64,000 nt of DNA, taken from NCBI RefSeq assembly GCF_003347515.1, contig NZ_QEII01000297.1, positions 1 to 64,000 on the forward strand, in the 5' to 3' direction. Below are positions 9,264 to 20,582 of the stretch, piece by piece. The position numbers and the translations under genes are program-made. The DNA comes from Rhodoferax ferrireducens (GTDB taxonomy: Bacteria; Pseudomonadota; Gammaproteobacteria; Burkholderiales; Burkholderiaceae_C). Under the pieces are notes generated by a model, which was not told where the DNA came from, did not search any database, and worked only from the letters and a program-made list of their open reading frames with translations. Each line of letters opens with the position of its first letter. The stretch's first letter is position 1.

Positions 9264-12200
9264 GTGGCTATCTTTCACTATCATGGTAGGTTTTCCCGAG
9301 CACATTTCACCTTGAACTCTCCCTCCGACGGCACCTACCTCGCGGCAGCCTTGCAGCAGCAGAGCATCAGCATTCGCGGTGCACGCACCCATAACCTCAA
9401 GAATATTGATCTTGATATTCCGCGCAACCAGTTGGTCGTCATCACCGGCTTGAGTGGGTCCGGCAAGTCCAGCCTGGCGTTTGACACCCTGTACGCCGAA
9501 GGCCAGCGCCGCTACGTGGAAAGCCTCTCGACCTATGCGCGGCAGTTTTTGCAGCTGATGGACAAGCCCGATGTGGATGTGATCGAAGGTCTGAGCCCGG
9601 CCATCTCGATCGAGCAAAAAGCCACCTCGCACAACCCGCGCTCCACCGTGGGCACGGTGACCGAGATTCACGATTACCTGCGTTTGCTGTTTGCCCGCGC
9701 CGGCACGCCCTTCTGCCCCGAGCACGATCTGCCGCTGCAGGCCCAAACCGTCAGCCAGATGGTGGACGCGGTGCTGGCCCTGCCCGCGGAGACCCGACTC
9801 ATGATTCTGGCGCCGGTGGCGCGTGAAAAGAAGGGCGAGTTTCTTGACGTGTTTGCCGACATGCAGGCGCAGGGCTACGTGCGCTTTCGGGTCAATGGCC
9901 AAGCCTACGAATTTGACAACCTGCCGCAGCTCAAGAAAACCGAGAAGCACGATATTGACGTGGTGATCGACCGCATCAAGGTGCGCCCGGACAGCGAGCT
10001 GCAGGCCAGAGACCAGCTCCGCCAGCGCTTGGCCGAGAGTTTCGAAGCCGCCCTGCGGGTGGCCGGCGGTCGCGCCATTGCCCTTGAAATTGATAGCACC
10101 CCACGCAATGACGACGAGGGCTACAGCCCAAAAGAGCACTTATTCAATGCCAAATTCTCGTGCCCGGTGTGCAGCTACTCCATCAGTGAGCTGGAGCCGC
10201 GCCTGTTTTCCTTTAACTCGCCGGTGGGCGCCTGCCCGTCCTGTGACGGCTTGGGCATGCAGGAATTTTTCGACCCGACACGGGTGGTGGCCTTCCCAAC
10301 GCTCAGTCTGGCCAGCGGCGCCATCAAGGGCTGGGACCGGCGCAACGGCTACTACTTTGCCTTGCTGGAGAGCCTGGCCAAACACTATAAATTTGACATC
10401 GACCAGGCGTTTGAATCGCTGCCGGGCGAGGTGCAAACCGCGGTGCTGCAGGGTTCGGGCGAGGAGGACATCAAATTCAGCTACGTGATGGACTCGGGCG
10501 CCTCCCAAGGCAAAAAGGTCAGCAAAAAACATCCGTTTGAAGGCATCATCCCCAATATGCAGCGGCGCTACAAGGAGACCGACTCGGCCCTGGTGCGCGA
10601 AGACCTGTCGCGCTACCGCAGCACCCAGCCCTGCCCCGAGTGCGCGGGCTCGCGGCTGCGGCGCGAGGCCCGGCACGTCAAAATTGGCGACGGCGCGCAA
10701 GCCCGCGCTATTTTCGAGATCAGCCGCTCCACCCTGCGCGATGCGCACGCGTACTTCAACAGTCTGCAGATGCAGGGCGCCAAGGGCGAAATCGCCGGCA
10801 AAGTGGTGCGTGAAATCGGCTTGCGCCTGAAGTTTCTCAATGACGTGGGCCTGAACTACCTGAGCCTGGACCGCAGCGCCGAAACGCTCAGCGGCGGCGA
10901 GTCGCAGCGCATTCGCCTGGCCTCGCAAATCGGCTCCGGCCTGACCGGCGTGATGTATGTGCTGGACGAACCCAGCATCGGCTTGCACCAGCGCGACAAC
11001 GACCGCCTGATCGACACCCTGAAACACCTGCGCAACATCGGCAACAGCGTGCTGGTGGTCGAGCACGACGAAGACATGATGCGCGCCGCCGACCACATCA
11101 TCGACATGGGCCCCGGTGCCGGGCTGCATGGCGGACGCGTGATGGCGCAGGGCACGTTTGACCAGGTGAAAGCCAACCCGAACTCACTCACGGGCCAGTA
11201 CCTAGCACAAACGCTGAAAATTGCGGTGCCCAAGCGCCGTACACCCTGGCTGCCCACGGTTCATGCGGCCCATTCGGGCGACAAATACAAGTCGGCCCAC
11301 CATGCACCCAGCCCGGCGGCCGCGCGCCGGGCCGAGCGCGAGGCCAACCACCTGGCCACACAAGGCGACATGCAATGCCTGCGCGTCATCGGTGCCAGCG
11401 GTCACAACCTGCGCGGCGTGACGGTTGAATTCCCGGTCGGCCTGTTCACCTGCGTGACCGGCGTGTCCGGCTCGGGCAAATCCACCCTGGTCAATGACAC
11501 GCTGTACACGGCGGTGGCCCGCACGCTGTACCGTGCGCACGACGAACCGGCAGCACACGAAGCCATCGAAGGCATCGAGCATTTCGACAAGGTCATCAAC
11601 GTCGACCAATCCCCGATTGGCCGCACGCCACGCTCCAACCCGGCGACCTACACCGGCCTGTTCACGCCGATTCGCGAACTGATGGCCGAAGTGCCGATGG
11701 CGCGCGAACGCGGCTACGGCCCGGGGCGCTTCAGCTTTAACGTGACCGGTGGCCGCTGCGAAGCCTGCCAGGGCGACGGCATGGTGAAGGTGGAGATGCA
11801 CTTTTTGCCCGACGTCTACGTGCCCTGCGACGTCTGTGCCAGCAAGCGCTACAACCGCGAAACGCTGGAAGTACTCTACAAGGGCAAGAACATTGCGCAA
11901 ATCCTCGACTTGACGGTCGAGGCTGCCTACGAATTCCTCAAGGCCGTGCCGACCATCGCGCGCAAGCTGCACACGCTGCTGGACGTCGGACTAAGTTACA
12001 TCCGCTTGGGCCAAGCCGCCACCACGCTCTCCGGTGGTGAAGCCCAGCGCGTCAAGCTGGCGCTGGAGTTGAGCAAACGCGACACCGGCCGCACACTCTA
12101 TATCCTGGATGAACCGACCACCGGCCTGCACTTTGCCGACATCGACCTGCTGCTGCGCGTGCTGCACCAGTTGCGCGATGCCGGCAACACCATCGTGGTG

Positions 12201-12362
12201 ATCGAGCACAACCTGGACGTCATCAAAACCGCCGACTGGCTGATTGACATGGGGCCCGAGGGCGGCGCGGGCGGCGGCCAAGTGGTGGGCGTGGGCACGC
12301 CGGAAGACATTGCCGCCAACCCGGCCAGCCACACCGGGCGCTATTTGAAGCGCTTGCTGTGA
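9264..12362 (+). CDS. uvrA: Excinuclease ABC subunit A
   Basis: DNA damage-recognition ATPase of nucleotide excision repair. Two ABC modules are complete: Walker A 'GLSGSGKSS' (about residue 62) and 'GVSGSGKST' (about 735), with signatures '[12 protein letters not shown]' and '[12 protein letters not shown]' and Walker B 'VLDEPSIGL' and 'ILDEPTTGL'. Two zinc-finger Cys sets are present (CPVC...CPSC near 300 and CEAC...CDVC near 835). About 1,032 residues from GTG 9264, which is longer than usual at the N-terminus. Most UvrA start just before '[12 protein letters not shown]' (here residue 35), so a TTG at 9312 is an alternative start. It converges on the GGDEF-EAL gene with only 18 bases between stops. 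Confidence 0.98.
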   Translation: MAIFHYHGRFSRAHFTLNSPSDGTYLAAALQQQSISIRGARTHNLKNIDLDIPRNQLVVITGLSGSGKSSLAFDTLYAEGQRRYVESLSTYARQFLQLMDKPDVDVIEGLSPAISIEQKATSHNPRSTVGTVTEIHDYLRLLFARAGTPFCPEHDLPLQAQTVSQMVDAVLALPAETRLMILAPVAREKKGEFLDVFADMQAQGYVRFRVNGQAYEFDNLPQLKKTEKHDIDVVIDRIKVRPDSELQARDQLRQRLAESFEAALRVAGGRAIALEIDSTPRNDDEGYSPKEHLFNAKFSCPVCSYSISELEPRLFSFNSPVGACPSCDGLGMQEFFDPTRVVAFPTLSLASGAIKGWDRRNGYYFALLESLAKHYKFDIDQAFESLPGEVQTAVLQGSGEEDIKFSYVMDSGASQGKKVSKKHPFEGIIPNMQRRYKETDSALVREDLSRYRSTQPCPECAGSRLRREARHVKIGDGAQARAIFEISRSTLRDAHAYFNSLQMQGAKGEIAGKVVREIGLRLKFLNDVGLNYLSLDRSAETLSGGESQRIRLASQIGSGLTGVMYVLDEPSIGLHQRDNDRLIDTLKHLRNIGNSVLVVEHDEDMMRAADHIIDMGPGAGLHGGRVMAQGTFDQVKANPNSLTGQYLAQTLKIAVPKRRTPWLPTVHAAHSGDKYKSAHHAPSPAAARRAEREANHLATQGDMQCLRVIGASGHNLRGVTVEFPVGLFTCVTGVSGSGKSTLVNDTLYTAVARTLYRAHDEPAAHEAIEGIEHFDKVINVDQSPIGRTPRSNPATYTGLFTPIRELMAEVPMARERGYGPGRFSFNVTGGRCEACQGDGMVKVEMHFLPDVYVPCDVCASKRYNRETLEVLYKGKNIAQILDLTVEAAYEFLKAVPTIARKLHTLLDVGLSYIRLGQAATTLSGGEAQRVKLALELSKRDTGRTLYILDEPTTGLHFADIDLLLRVLHQLRDAGNTIVVIEHNLDVIKTADWLIDMGPEGGAGGGQVVGVGTPEDIAANPASHTGRYLKRLL

Positions 12363-12380
12363 GGATTGACAGAACGGCCC

Positions 12381-15300
12381 TTATGCCACTTGATACTGCC
12401 GCACGTACGCTTCAAAGCGCTTGGCCGGCAAGGGCTCACTGAAAAAGTAACCCTGCACTTCGTCACAGCCCTGTTCCCGCAAAAAGTCCAGCTGCCCCTG
12501 CGTCTCAACCCCTTCGGCAATGGTCGTGAAACCCAGACTACGGGCCAGCGCGATGATAGCGACGACGATGGCCTTGTCATCCGGGTCGTCAGTGATGTCG
12601 CGCACGAACGACTGATCAATCTTGAGCTTGTACACCGAGAAGCGCTTGAGGTAGTTGAGCGACGAGTAGCCGGTGCCGAAGTCGTCAATCGACATGCGCA
12701 CGCCGAGCTGGTGCAGATTGTTCATGACAGCCATCGCGCCCATGGGGTCGTTCATCGCCACGCCCTCGGTCAGCTCAAGCTCCAGGTAGTGCGGCGGCAG
12801 CTTGGTCTCGGCCAGGACCTGCTTCACCAGATCCAGCAGACTCTCCTGACGAAATTGCACGGCCGAGAGGTTAACCGCCATCTGTTGCACCGGCAGGCCA
12901 GCATCCAGCCACACCCGCATCTGCTGCGTTGCAGTCCTGAGCACCCATTCACCGATCGGCAAAATCAAGCCGCTGTCTTCCGCGATCGGGATGAATTCGG
13001 CCGGCGATACCGTCCCCAGCGTGGGATGCTGCCAGCGCAACAAGGCCTCCATGCCGACCACGCGGCCATCATGCAGCGACACCTGCGGCTGGTACACCAG
13101 ATGCAACTGCTGCAACTCCAGTGCGCGGCGCAAACCATTTTCCAGTTGCAGGGTGCGGGAAGATTGCGTCTGCATCTCCGGCGTGAAAAAGCGGTAGGCG
13201 TTGCGGCCGGCCTGCTTGGCACGGTGCATGGCGGTGTCAGCGCTCGTCGACAGCGTCTCAAAAGAATCGCCGTCCGTGGGGTAGAGGGCAATGCCGATGG
13301 AAAAGGTCATGGCCAGTTCTTGTTGATCGATGAGGTAGCGCTGCGATGTGATCTCCAACACCTTGCTCGCCACATGCGCCGCCCCCATCGCATCCACGTC
13401 GGGACACAGCAACACAAACTCGTCCCCACCCAGGCGGCACACGGTATCCTGCTCGCGCAGCACCGATTTCAGACGTTTCGCCACCTGGACCAGCAGCTCG
13501 TCGCCGGTGTGATGGCCCAGTGAGTCGTTCACATTCTTGAACCGGTCCAGATCCAGGAACATCAGTACCAGCGGTTCACCCTGGCGCTGCGCATGGCTCA
13601 ACGCGCTGACGACCCGATCCCGCAACAAGCGCCGATTGGGTAGCCCGGTCAGCGGATCAAAATCGACCAGTAACCGGATACGCTCCTCATCTTTTTTATG
13701 CTTGCTGATGTCCGTGGCAACGGCAACATAGTTCGCCACCGCCCCGCTGCTGTCGCGCAGCAAACTGATGGAGAGCAACTCCGGATAGTGGGTTCCGTCC
13801 TTGCGACGGTTCCATATTTCGCCCTGCCACTGGCCATGGCCATGGAGGGACGCCCACATGCTCCGAAAGAAGTCCGCTTCATGCCGTCCCGAGGCCAGCA
13901 TGCTCGGATTGCGACCCCGAGCCTCAGCCTCGCTATAACCCGTGATTTGGCTGAAGGCATGGTTGACCCGCACGATATGGCCCTGACTGTCCGTGATCAC
14001 GATGGATTCGCTGCCTTGCTCAAACACCTTGGCCACGAGCTGCAGTTGCACCTCGGCGCGCTTGCGCTCGATGGCAATGGCCGTGAGGTGGGCCGCCATT
14101 TCAATCAGCGCAAGCTCATGGGCTTGCGGCATGGCCGGCGCCCGGTGGTAGATCGCAAAGGTACCGAGCACCTTGTTGCTGCCGGACCGAATCGGTTCGG
14201 ACCAGCAGGCGGCCAGCCCCGCCCGCTGCGCAAGGTCCTTGTAATCAGCCCAGTAGGGATGCGTGGCGATATCACCGACGATGACACGCTGGCCGGTATA
14301 GGCGGCGGTGCCGCAACTGCCGGTCTGTGGCCCAATCGTCACCCCGTCGATGGCCGCGTTGTAGAAGTCGGGCAAATGGGGGGCCACGCCCGAACCCAGG
14401 TGCAGGCCGTCTTCATCCAGCAGCAAAATGGAGCACAGCGCGCCAGGCAGGGTGTCTTCAATTTTGAGGACGAAATCTTTCAAAACTTGCTCCAGCGGCA
14501 CGTCGCTGGCCAATCGCTCCAGCATGAAGCTGCGCAAGGCATCCATTTGCTGGGTTTGCGCGCGCAGCGCCAGATCCAGCACGCGTGCCGCCTCGCGATC
14601 AAAATTCCTGAGCGCGTGGTCTATGTCTGACGCCATTTCAAGCATCAGTTTTTGCGCCGGCTCATCAAAGGCGTTGACCACGCCGAAATGCACATTGAAC
14701 GCACCGACGACCCTGCCATCGCGGTGCAGCGGCAAGGCGGCCGACGCGGCCCAACCAAACTGCCGGGCCAATGGATGCCACAAGGCCGTGACGGGGTCGT
14801 TCAGGTAGTCCTGGCACCAGAACGGCTGGCCACGGCGCATGGCATCGCTCACCGGCCCCTGGCCTGATGCATCGTCAGCATCCATCGCGATATGGATGTC
14901 GCCCAGGCATTCAACGCCCACGCCATACGAAACCGTCGGCATGATCCTGCGGTCTTGCGGGTTCATCAGGCCGATCCAGGCCATGGTGGCGCCCCCGTGT
15001 TCAACGGCCGCCCGGCAGATCTGCTCAAACAGCTCGTGTTCCGTGACACAGCGCACGATGGCCTGATTACAGTCACTCAGCGCTGCGTAAAGTCCGGCCA
15101 GGCGCTTGAGTTGGGCCTCAGACACCTGGTGCGCGCACTCCATCTCATTGAGCTGGCGCTGCGTCTGGGCCAGCCAGCCCAGCACACTGTTCTCCATGCC
15201 CGGCGCGAGGCCAATGGCATGCGTAAAGTTGCCCTGACCGATACGGGCGATCTGCCCATGAACCTCATCCACAGACCCGCCCAACGTGGCCTGCAGGGTC

Positions 15301-16052
15301 TTGAAAGTACGCCAGAGCGACGCCAGCAGGCCCAGGCCCAGGAGCACAAAGGCGATGCGCAGCAGGATGGCGTTGTTTTCGGCTTCCTGAACGCCCAACA
15401 GGGTACGACGATCCACCGACTCCAGAAAGTCCTTGATGGGCCGCATGATGTCGGCCTTGAACTGGTGGTAAAAATCGTCATGCAGCATCTGGCTGGCCCG
15501 CAGACGCCGGGCATCCAGATTGGGACCGGCCGATTCAAACAAGGCCATGGCCGCGAACTCGATGGCCGTCAAGGTTTCCGAATCGGCCTTGGCTTTAGCC
15601 AAGCGGCTGAATTCGTCTTCTGTAAAACCCGCCTGCTGCATCATCGCCAGCAGCGCCACCTTGGCGCCACCGTTGGGCGCCGGGGGTTTGCCATCGGCCG
15701 TGGCCAAGTCCCAATAAATACCGTCGTAATTGAGCGGCCGCGGCTTTCTGCCGTCGCGGATGTCCAGAATCTCGAGGTAATGCTGCTTGTAGACGGCATT
15801 GCCGGTCAGCACGTAGGTGCGGACCATGCGGGTCAGATCATCGGAGGACTGTCGCAGCTCGGCCGCGAGCAGGCGCGACTGGTAACGTCGCGCATTGGCA
15901 TGGTCAACCTGATCTTCCGAGTAAACGTAGGCGGAAAACACGGCGATCAGCGCACAGGCCAAAACCACAGCCATCCGCAGGCTGCGTGAAAAAGGGGACG
16001 TCGTGGTGGGGTGGATCATGAGGACGTGCTGGACAAACGAATGCCTGCACAT
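12381..16052 (-). CDS. Membrane-linked GAF-GAF-PAS-GGDEF-EAL cyclic di-GMP enzyme
   Basis: 1,223 residues. A first membrane helix (about 27-45), a 180-residue extracytoplasmic domain and a second helix (about 225-245) form the sensor end. A HAMP-like stretch, two GAF domains (about 330-480 and 505-650), a PAS domain (about 660-785), GGDEF and EAL follow. The cyclase motif GGDEF (875-879) and the EAL motif (1002-1004) are both intact, with 'DDFGTGYSSLNYL' and 'IAEGVET' in the EAL domain. Either activity is therefore possible; many such tandem proteins act as phosphodiesterases with a regulatory GGDEF. ATG 16052 has GGTGGA close upstream. It is a plausible source or sink of the c-di-GMP read by LapD 10 kb away, but that link is inference. 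Confidence 0.93.
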   Translation of the reverse strand: MCRHSFVQHVLMIHPTTTSPFSRSLRMAVVLACALIAVFSAYVYSEDQVDHANARRYQSRLLAAELRQSSDDLTRMVRTYVLTGNAVYKQHYLEILDIRDGRKPRPLNYDGIYWDLATADGKPPAPNGGAKVALLAMMQQAGFTEDEFSRLAKAKADSETLTAIEFAAMALFESAGPNLDARRLRASQMLHDDFYHQFKADIMRPIKDFLESVDRRTLLGVQEAENNAILLRIAFVLLGLGLLASLWRTFKTLQATLGGSVDEVHGQIARIGQGNFTHAIGLAPGMENSVLGWLAQTQRQLNEMECAHQVSEAQLKRLAGLYAALSDCNQAIVRCVTEHELFEQICRAAVEHGGATMAWIGLMNPQDRRIMPTVSYGVGVECLGDIHIAMDADDASGQGPVSDAMRRGQPFWCQDYLNDPVTALWHPLARQFGWAASAALPLHRDGRVVGAFNVHFGVVNAFDEPAQKLMLEMASDIDHALRNFDREAARVLDLALRAQTQQMDALRSFMLERLASDVPLEQVLKDFVLKIEDTLPGALCSILLLDEDGLHLGSGVAPHLPDFYNAAIDGVTIGPQTGSCGTAAYTGQRVIVGDIATHPYWADYKDLAQRAGLAACWSEPIRSGSNKVLGTFAIYHRAPAMPQAHELALIEMAAHLTAIAIERKRAEVQLQLVAKVFEQGSESIVITDSQGHIVRVNHAFSQITGYSEAEARGRNPSMLASGRHEADFFRSMWASLHGHGQWQGEIWNRRKDGTHYPELLSISLLRDSSGAVANYVAVATDISKHKKDEERIRLLVDFDPLTGLPNRRLLRDRVVSALSHAQRQGEPLVLMFLDLDRFKNVNDSLGHHTGDELLVQVAKRLKSVLREQDTVCRLGGDEFVLLCPDVDAMGAAHVASKVLEITSQRYLIDQQELAMTFSIGIALYPTDGDSFETLSTSADTAMHRAKQAGRNAYRFFTPEMQTQSSRTLQLENGLRRALELQQLHLVYQPQVSLHDGRVVGMEALLRWQHPTLGTVSPAEFIPIAEDSGLILPIGEWVLRTATQQMRVWLDAGLPVQQMAVNLSAVQFRQESLLDLVKQVLAETKLPPHYLELELTEGVAMNDPMGAMAVMNNLHQLGVRMSIDDFGTGYSSLNYLKRFSVYKLKIDQSFVRDITDDPDDKAIVVAIIALARSLGFTTIAEGVETQGQLDFLREQGCDEVQGYFFSEPLPAKRFEAYVRQYQVA

Positions 16053-16103
16053 TATCCACCGCTCAATATGACCAAACGATCAGGTTTTTCTCATCCCTTT
16101 ATT

Positions 16104-16167
16104 TGCTATATATTTAATAGCTAATAACGCATATCGTACGAGGGCTATCGCCCTATTTCACTTTAAA
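16104..16167 (+). repeat. Copy D of a dispersed ~64-bp repeat (intergenic)
   Basis: This matches, without gaps, about 40 of 64 positions of the repeat copy inside the acyl-CoA dehydrogenase gene (read on its coding strand). Shared blocks are TGCTAT, TAGCTA, ACGC and GGGCT at identical spacing. It ends exactly at the stop codon of the adjacent acyl-CoA ligase. Unlike the other three copies it lies between genes. It is oriented so that the shared open frame runs on the plus strand, and that frame is also open here. Confidence 0.6.
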
Positions 16168-17865
16168 TTACGAGACCAAGCCCGCCGCAGCCGGGGCGGG
16201 CGCCTCGCGCAGCTGCCGGCGCAGGATCTTGCCGAGGTTGGTCTTCGGCAAGGGTTCTGTACGGAATTCGACGATCTTGGGCACCTTGTAGTCGGTCAGG
16301 TGTTGCCGGCAATGCGCGATCAAGGCGTCTTGCGTCAGCGCCGGATCGCTCTTGACCACGACGATCTTGACGACCTCGCCGGACTTCTCGTCGGGTACGC
16401 CGATGGCAGCCACTTCCGCCACGCCCGGGTGCATCGCCACCACATCTTCGATCTGATTCGGAAAGACCTTGAAGCCCGAGACCACAATCATGTCCTTCTT
16501 GCGGTCCGTGATCTTGAAGTAGCCGCGCTCGTCCATGAACCCCATGTCGCCGGTGCGCAGCCACTCGTCGCGGGTGAACACCTTCGCCGTCTCGTCAGGC
16601 CGGTTCCAATAGCCGGGCATGACCTGCGGACCCCGGATGCAGATCTCGCCCACCTCGCCAATCGGGAGTTCGTTGTCGCTGTCGTCAAGAACAGCGGCCT
16701 GCGTTGATGGAAACGGCATGCCGATGGTGCCGGTCCAGTCGGTGATGTTCAGCGGGTTGCAGATCGCACCTGGCGAGGTTTCCGTCAAACCGTAGGCTTC
16801 GATGATGGGCACGCCGGTCGCCTTCTTCCATCGCTCGGCCACCACGCGCTGCACGGCCATGCCGCCCGCACAGACAACTTTCAGGCCGTGCGTGTCAACC
16901 TCGGCGAATTCAGGCGTATCAAGCAAGGCCCGGTACAGCGTATTGACGCCGATGATGGCGGTGAAGCGGTATTTCTTGAGATCATGAATGAAGGCATGCA
17001 TGTCCCTCGGATTGGTGATCAGGATGGTGTGTGCGCCGATCTTCATGAACACCAGGCTGGAGTTCAGCGCAAAGACGTGGTACAGCGGCAGCGGGCAGAC
17101 CAGTGTCTCCTTGCCGTCCAACAGGTCGTGCGCGATCCATGCCCCCACCTGCTGCAGGTTCGCCACCATATTGCCGTGCGTCAACACCGCCCCCTTGGCA
17201 ACGCCGGTGGTGCCACCGGTGTACTGCAAAAAAGCAATGTCGGCGTGGCTCAAGGGCACGTGATGCAAGGGCTGCGCACGCCCCGCGCGCAAGGCGGCGT
17301 TGAATTCGGTTGCGCCGTCTATCTTCCATTGCGGCACCATTTTTTTGACGTACTTGACCACCACATTGGTCAGCAGCTCCTTGACCACCGGAAACATGTC
17401 GCCGACTTCGGTGGTGATCACGGTCAGGTGCAGCGTCGGGTTTTTTTCCAGCACCAATTGCAGCGTGTGGGCAAAGTTCTCCAGCACCACGATGGCGACG
17501 GCGCCCGAGTCCTTGAGCTGGTGTTCCAGTTCGGGCGCGGTGTATTGCGGATTGACATTCACCACCACCAGACCGGCCCGCAACACGCCGAACAGCGCCA
17601 CCGGATATTGCAGCAGGTTGGGGCTCATGATGGCCACGCGCTCGCCTTTGTTAAGCCCCAGCGTGTTTTGCAGATAGGCGGCGAAGTCGCGGCTGGCCTG
17701 ATCCAGCTCGGCGTAGGTGATGGACGCCCCCATATTGCTGTAAGCGGGCAGCGGGGCGAAGCGGTCACAGCTGTGCCGCAGCACGTCCCGAAGCGATGCG
17801 AACTCGTGCAGTTCCACCTCGGCCGCAATCCCCGGCGGGTAATTCTTCAACCAGATTTTTTCCAT
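16168..17865 (-). CDS. fadD: Long-chain fatty-acid-CoA ligase
   Basis: 565 residues of the acyl-CoA synthetase (ANL) superfamily, which activates fatty acids with ATP and CoA via an acyl-adenylate. The P-loop is 'YTGGTTGVAKGAVLTHGN', the A5 motif is 'YGLTETSP', the A7 motif is 'TGDMGFMD', and the C-terminal lysine lies in 'LPKTNLGKILRRQLR'. 'WLKNYPPGI' near the N-terminus and 'GGMAVQ' are typical of FadD. The gene stands alone: divergent from a histidine kinase (166 bases) and followed directly by repeat copy D. Chain-length preference cannot be told. Confidence 0.92.
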   Translation of the reverse strand: MEKIWLKNYPPGIAAEVELHEFASLRDVLRHSCDRFAPLPAYSNMGASITYAELDQASRDFAAYLQNTLGLNKGERVAIMSPNLLQYPVALFGVLRAGLVVVNVNPQYTAPELEHQLKDSGAVAIVVLENFAHTLQLVLEKNPTLHLTVITTEVGDMFPVVKELLTNVVVKYVKKMVPQWKIDGATEFNAALRAGRAQPLHHVPLSHADIAFLQYTGGTTGVAKGAVLTHGNMVANLQQVGAWIAHDLLDGKETLVCPLPLYHVFALNSSLVFMKIGAHTILITNPRDMHAFIHDLKKYRFTAIIGVNTLYRALLDTPEFAEVDTHGLKVVCAGGMAVQRVVAERWKKATGVPIIEAYGLTETSPGAICNPLNITDWTGTIGMPFPSTQAAVLDDSDNELPIGEVGEICIRGPQVMPGYWNRPDETAKVFTRDEWLRTGDMGFMDERGYFKITDRKKDMIVVSGFKVFPNQIEDVVAMHPGVAEVAAIGVPDEKSGEVVKIVVVKSDPALTQDALIAHCRQHLTDYKVPKIVEFRTEPLPKTNLGKILRRQLREAPAPAAAGLVS

Positions 17866-18031
17866 GCTGAGCTCTCCTTTGGCTGGCCGGTGCCCCCCGA
17901 CCGCGCAAGACTTTGAGTCTAGAAAGAAGGCACAGCATACGCTTGAGATTTCTCAACGCCGCCAATCGGCTCCGTCCGCAAGGCCAATTTGCATGACAAT
18001 GCATAAAAAACACCTCAAATGGAGTTCGACC

Positions 18032-19600
18032 ATGCAATTTGAAGATTTTGGATCGAACCGCCAGACCTCACCTGCGCGCCCGACGGCCGAATTAACGCCC
18101 CAAGACGCGCCCCAAGCCCCGAGCCCCGCTTCCACCAACGAGCGTTTTCTGACCCTTTGCACCGCCGTGGAAGCGGCCATCCAGGGCGACTTCAATGCCC
18201 CCTTGCCCCTGCAGGGGAACGACCGGCTGACCCGGCTGACGCGGCAATTACAACAGTTGTTCGGTCAGCTTCAGGACACGTCTGCGGCAACGACAACGGC
18301 GCTACCCGCAGCAGGCAGCACCGGGGGCGCGGCCCAGCCGGAACTCCACCGGGAAAACGCGCGCCTGAAATACCTGATCGCCAACACCCCGGCCATCATC
18401 TACAGCAGCGTGCCAACCGGCGATGGCACCATGACCTTCGTCAGTGACAACGCCTTGCGCGTGCTCGATTACCGGCCCGAGGAAATGGTGGCCGACCCCA
18501 GCTTCTGGTTCGATCACATCCACCCCGATGACGTGCCCACCATCTTCTCCAGTTTCGCCCTGATCTTTACCGAAGGCCAGCAAGCCTATGAATACCGTTT
18601 TCGCGCACGCGACGGTCGCTACCTGTGGATGCACGACACACTGCGCCTGATTCGCGACGCCGACGGCAATCCGCTGGAGGTGGTGGGCTCGCTGACCGAC
18701 ATCACGGACCGCAAGCTGATGGAAGCGGCCTTGCAGAAAAAGGGCGAGGAGCAACAGCAACTGATCAACCAGCTGCAGGAAGCACAGGCCCAACTGCTGC
18801 AATCCGAAAAAATGGCCTCCATCGGCCAGTTGGCGGCCGGCATTGCGCACGAGATCAACAATCCGATTGGCTTTGTCAACTCCAACATGGGGGCACTCAA
18901 GGGCTATGTGGACACCTTGTGCGAACTCACGGACAGCTTTAACCAGAGCGTGCAGGGCAGGTCGGGGCAAGAGGAATTGAAGGCAGAAATTGCCCAGCTC
19001 AGGAAACAGGCCGACTATGAATTCCTGAAGGACGACGCGGCCGACCTCGTCAAGGAATCGCTGGATGGACTCAAAAGGGTCAAGGACATCGTCCAATCCC
19101 TCAAGGACTTCGCCCACATCGGTGAGACGGATTGGCAACTGGCCGATCTTCATGCCGGCATTGACAGCACGCTCACGATTGCCGCCAACGAATTCAAGTA
19201 CAAGGCCACGTTACAAAAAGCGTATGGAACGATGCCTCAGGTGAAATGCCTGGCCTCCCAGCTCAACCAGGTGTTCATGAACCTGATTGTGAATGCGGCG
19301 CACGCGATCCAGGACAAGGGCGTAATCACCATCCGCACGGGCAGTGAGAACGACTGGGTTTGGGTGGAGATTGGGGACAATGGCTGCGGCATGCCGCCCG
19401 AGATCATGAACCGGATTTTCGAGCCCTTCTTCACCACCAAGCCGGTGGGCAAAGGCACCGGCCTGGGGCTTTCACTGTCCTACAACATCGTGGCCAAACA
19501 CGGTGGGCGCATTGAAGTGGCCAGCGAACTGGGCACGGGCACGCGCTTTACGGTGCATCTGCCCGTTAACCAGATTGTGGCGACTTCAGCCGCCGCCTGA
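18032..19600 (+). CDS. PAS-domain sensor histidine kinase (orphan)
   Basis: 522 residues from ATG 18032, which has GGAG 7 bases upstream; earlier in-frame ATGs at 17993 and 17999 lack this. No membrane helix is visible, so it is probably cytosolic. Residues about 110-232 are a PAS domain ('[17 protein letters not shown]'). A Gln-rich coiled coil follows, then the phospho-acceptor box '[16 protein letters not shown]' (His273). The HATPase domain has '[10 protein letters not shown]', 'GDNGCGMP', '[19 protein letters not shown]'. No response regulator lies nearby, so its partner is encoded elsewhere. It converges with the M14 hydrolase gene, 5 bases apart. Confidence 0.9.
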   Translation: MQFEDFGSNRQTSPARPTAELTPQDAPQAPSPASTNERFLTLCTAVEAAIQGDFNAPLPLQGNDRLTRLTRQLQQLFGQLQDTSAATTTALPAAGSTGGAAQPELHRENARLKYLIANTPAIIYSSVPTGDGTMTFVSDNALRVLDYRPEEMVADPSFWFDHIHPDDVPTIFSSFALIFTEGQQAYEYRFRARDGRYLWMHDTLRLIRDADGNPLEVVGSLTDITDRKLMEAALQKKGEEQQQLINQLQEAQAQLLQSEKMASIGQLAAGIAHEINNPIGFVNSNMGALKGYVDTLCELTDSFNQSVQGRSGQEELKAEIAQLRKQADYEFLKDDAADLVKESLDGLKRVKDIVQSLKDFAHIGETDWQLADLHAGIDSTLTIAANEFKYKATLQKAYGTMPQVKCLASQLNQVFMNLIVNAAHAIQDKGVITIRTGSENDWVWVEIGDNGCGMPPEIMNRIFEPFFTTKPVGKGTGLGLSLSYNIVAKHGGRIEVASELGTGTRFTVHLPVNQIVATSAAA

Positions 19601-19605
19601 CGCCA

Positions 19606-20580
19606 TTACAGCGGGCGGCGGCGCGCAAAGCGCACCACCGTGACCCCGGCACGCGCCTGGCGTGTGGACGGCATGACCAGCACACAGTCGTCATACGGTG
19701 TCACCACCGGCTCGCCGTCGTTCCAGCCGATCACGCTGCCGGCCCGCTCGATGATTTCCAGCCCGGTGTAGGGCGCGGCAAAGCGAAAATCGCTGCTTTT
19801 GGCCACCACCGGCCCGGTCACCTCCAGCGCCCACTGGCGTGGCGCATCGGACTGCCGCCAGCCCGGCAACAGGCGCTGCACGGCGGCGGCATCCAGCGTG
19901 CCGGCCGCGTGCAGAAAGCGCGCACACTGGTCCTGCGCCACCGTGCGGCTGGCCGGGTCGCCATGAAAACCGCACTCCACCAGCAGCGAGCGCGTGCCGT
20001 TGTCGGCATCGCTGGCGCCTTCGCCGAAGCGGCCAAAGTCGCGCATGCGCACGCCGTCCTGGTGGCCGGCGTCGATGACGATGTGCTCGGGCGCGCGCAT
20101 CTGCCGCGCCAGCGCCAGGTTGCGCGCCTGCATGCCGGTCAGCAGCAGCGGCGCCGAGGGTTCGTGCATCGAATGCAGGTCCAGCAACCAGTCGGCCGGC
20201 TCGACAAACGGGCGCAGTGCCCCGGCGCGGCGCCGCTCCAGGGTGTCGGCCGCCGTCATGCGCTCCACGAGCCACTGGCGGTTCAGATCTTCCTCGACCA
20301 GGCGCGATGCATCCGGGTTGGCCGGGTCGAAGCGGTCGAAGGCGTCGAGGTTGCAGAAGGCCAGCGTCAATGCGCCCTGCTGCGGCCGCACACCAGCCTC
20401 CAGCAAACCCTTGAGCGCCCAGGCGCCGCAGAGTTCGTTGCCATGCACCAGCGCGCTGATCATGACGTGGCGCCCCGCCACACCGGAATCGAACCGCCAG
20501 ACCCCGGGCGTGCCGGTGTTGCCCTCGCGCCAAGCCGAAATATCGGGGCAAGCCAGCGCAAAAGTCAGGGTATCGCCCAC
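19606..20580 (-). CDS. M14-family zinc hydrolase (succinylglutamate desuccinylase/aspartoacylase-like)
   Basis: 324 residues. Zinc ligands appear as 'HGNE' (about His46/Glu49) with a later His in 'DLHSMHEP'. A likely catalytic Glu lies in 'LLVECGFHGD', the pattern of the AstE/AspA branch of M14 carboxypeptidases, which cleave N-acyl amino acids. The true substrate is unknown. It starts 2 bases after the stop of a TctC-type binding protein and follows a LysR regulator, so the three probably form one unit. That pairing suggests the hydrolase acts on a carboxylated compound handled by the binding protein; this is inference. Confidence 0.82.
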   Translation of the reverse strand: MGDTLTFALACPDISAWREGNTGTPGVWRFDSGVAGRHVMISALVHGNELCGAWALKGLLEAGVRPQQGALTLAFCNLDAFDRFDPANPDASRLVEEDLNRQWLVERMTAADTLERRRAGALRPFVEPADWLLDLHSMHEPSAPLLLTGMQARNLALARQMRAPEHIVIDAGHQDGVRMRDFGRFGEGASDADNGTRSLLVECGFHGDPASRTVAQDQCARFLHAAGTLDAAAVQRLLPGWRQSDAPRQWALEVTGPVVAKSSDFRFAAPYTGLEIIERAGSVIGWNDGEPVVTPYDDCVLVMPSTRQARAGVTVVRFARRRPL

Positions 20581-20582
20581 GC

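Noticed and set aside
12366..16000. Several 200-385-codon plus-strand frames opposite the GGDEF-EAL gene
   Set aside because: Low-complexity His/Gln/Arg-rich translations typical of reverse-strand frames; the minus-strand gene has complete domain motifs.
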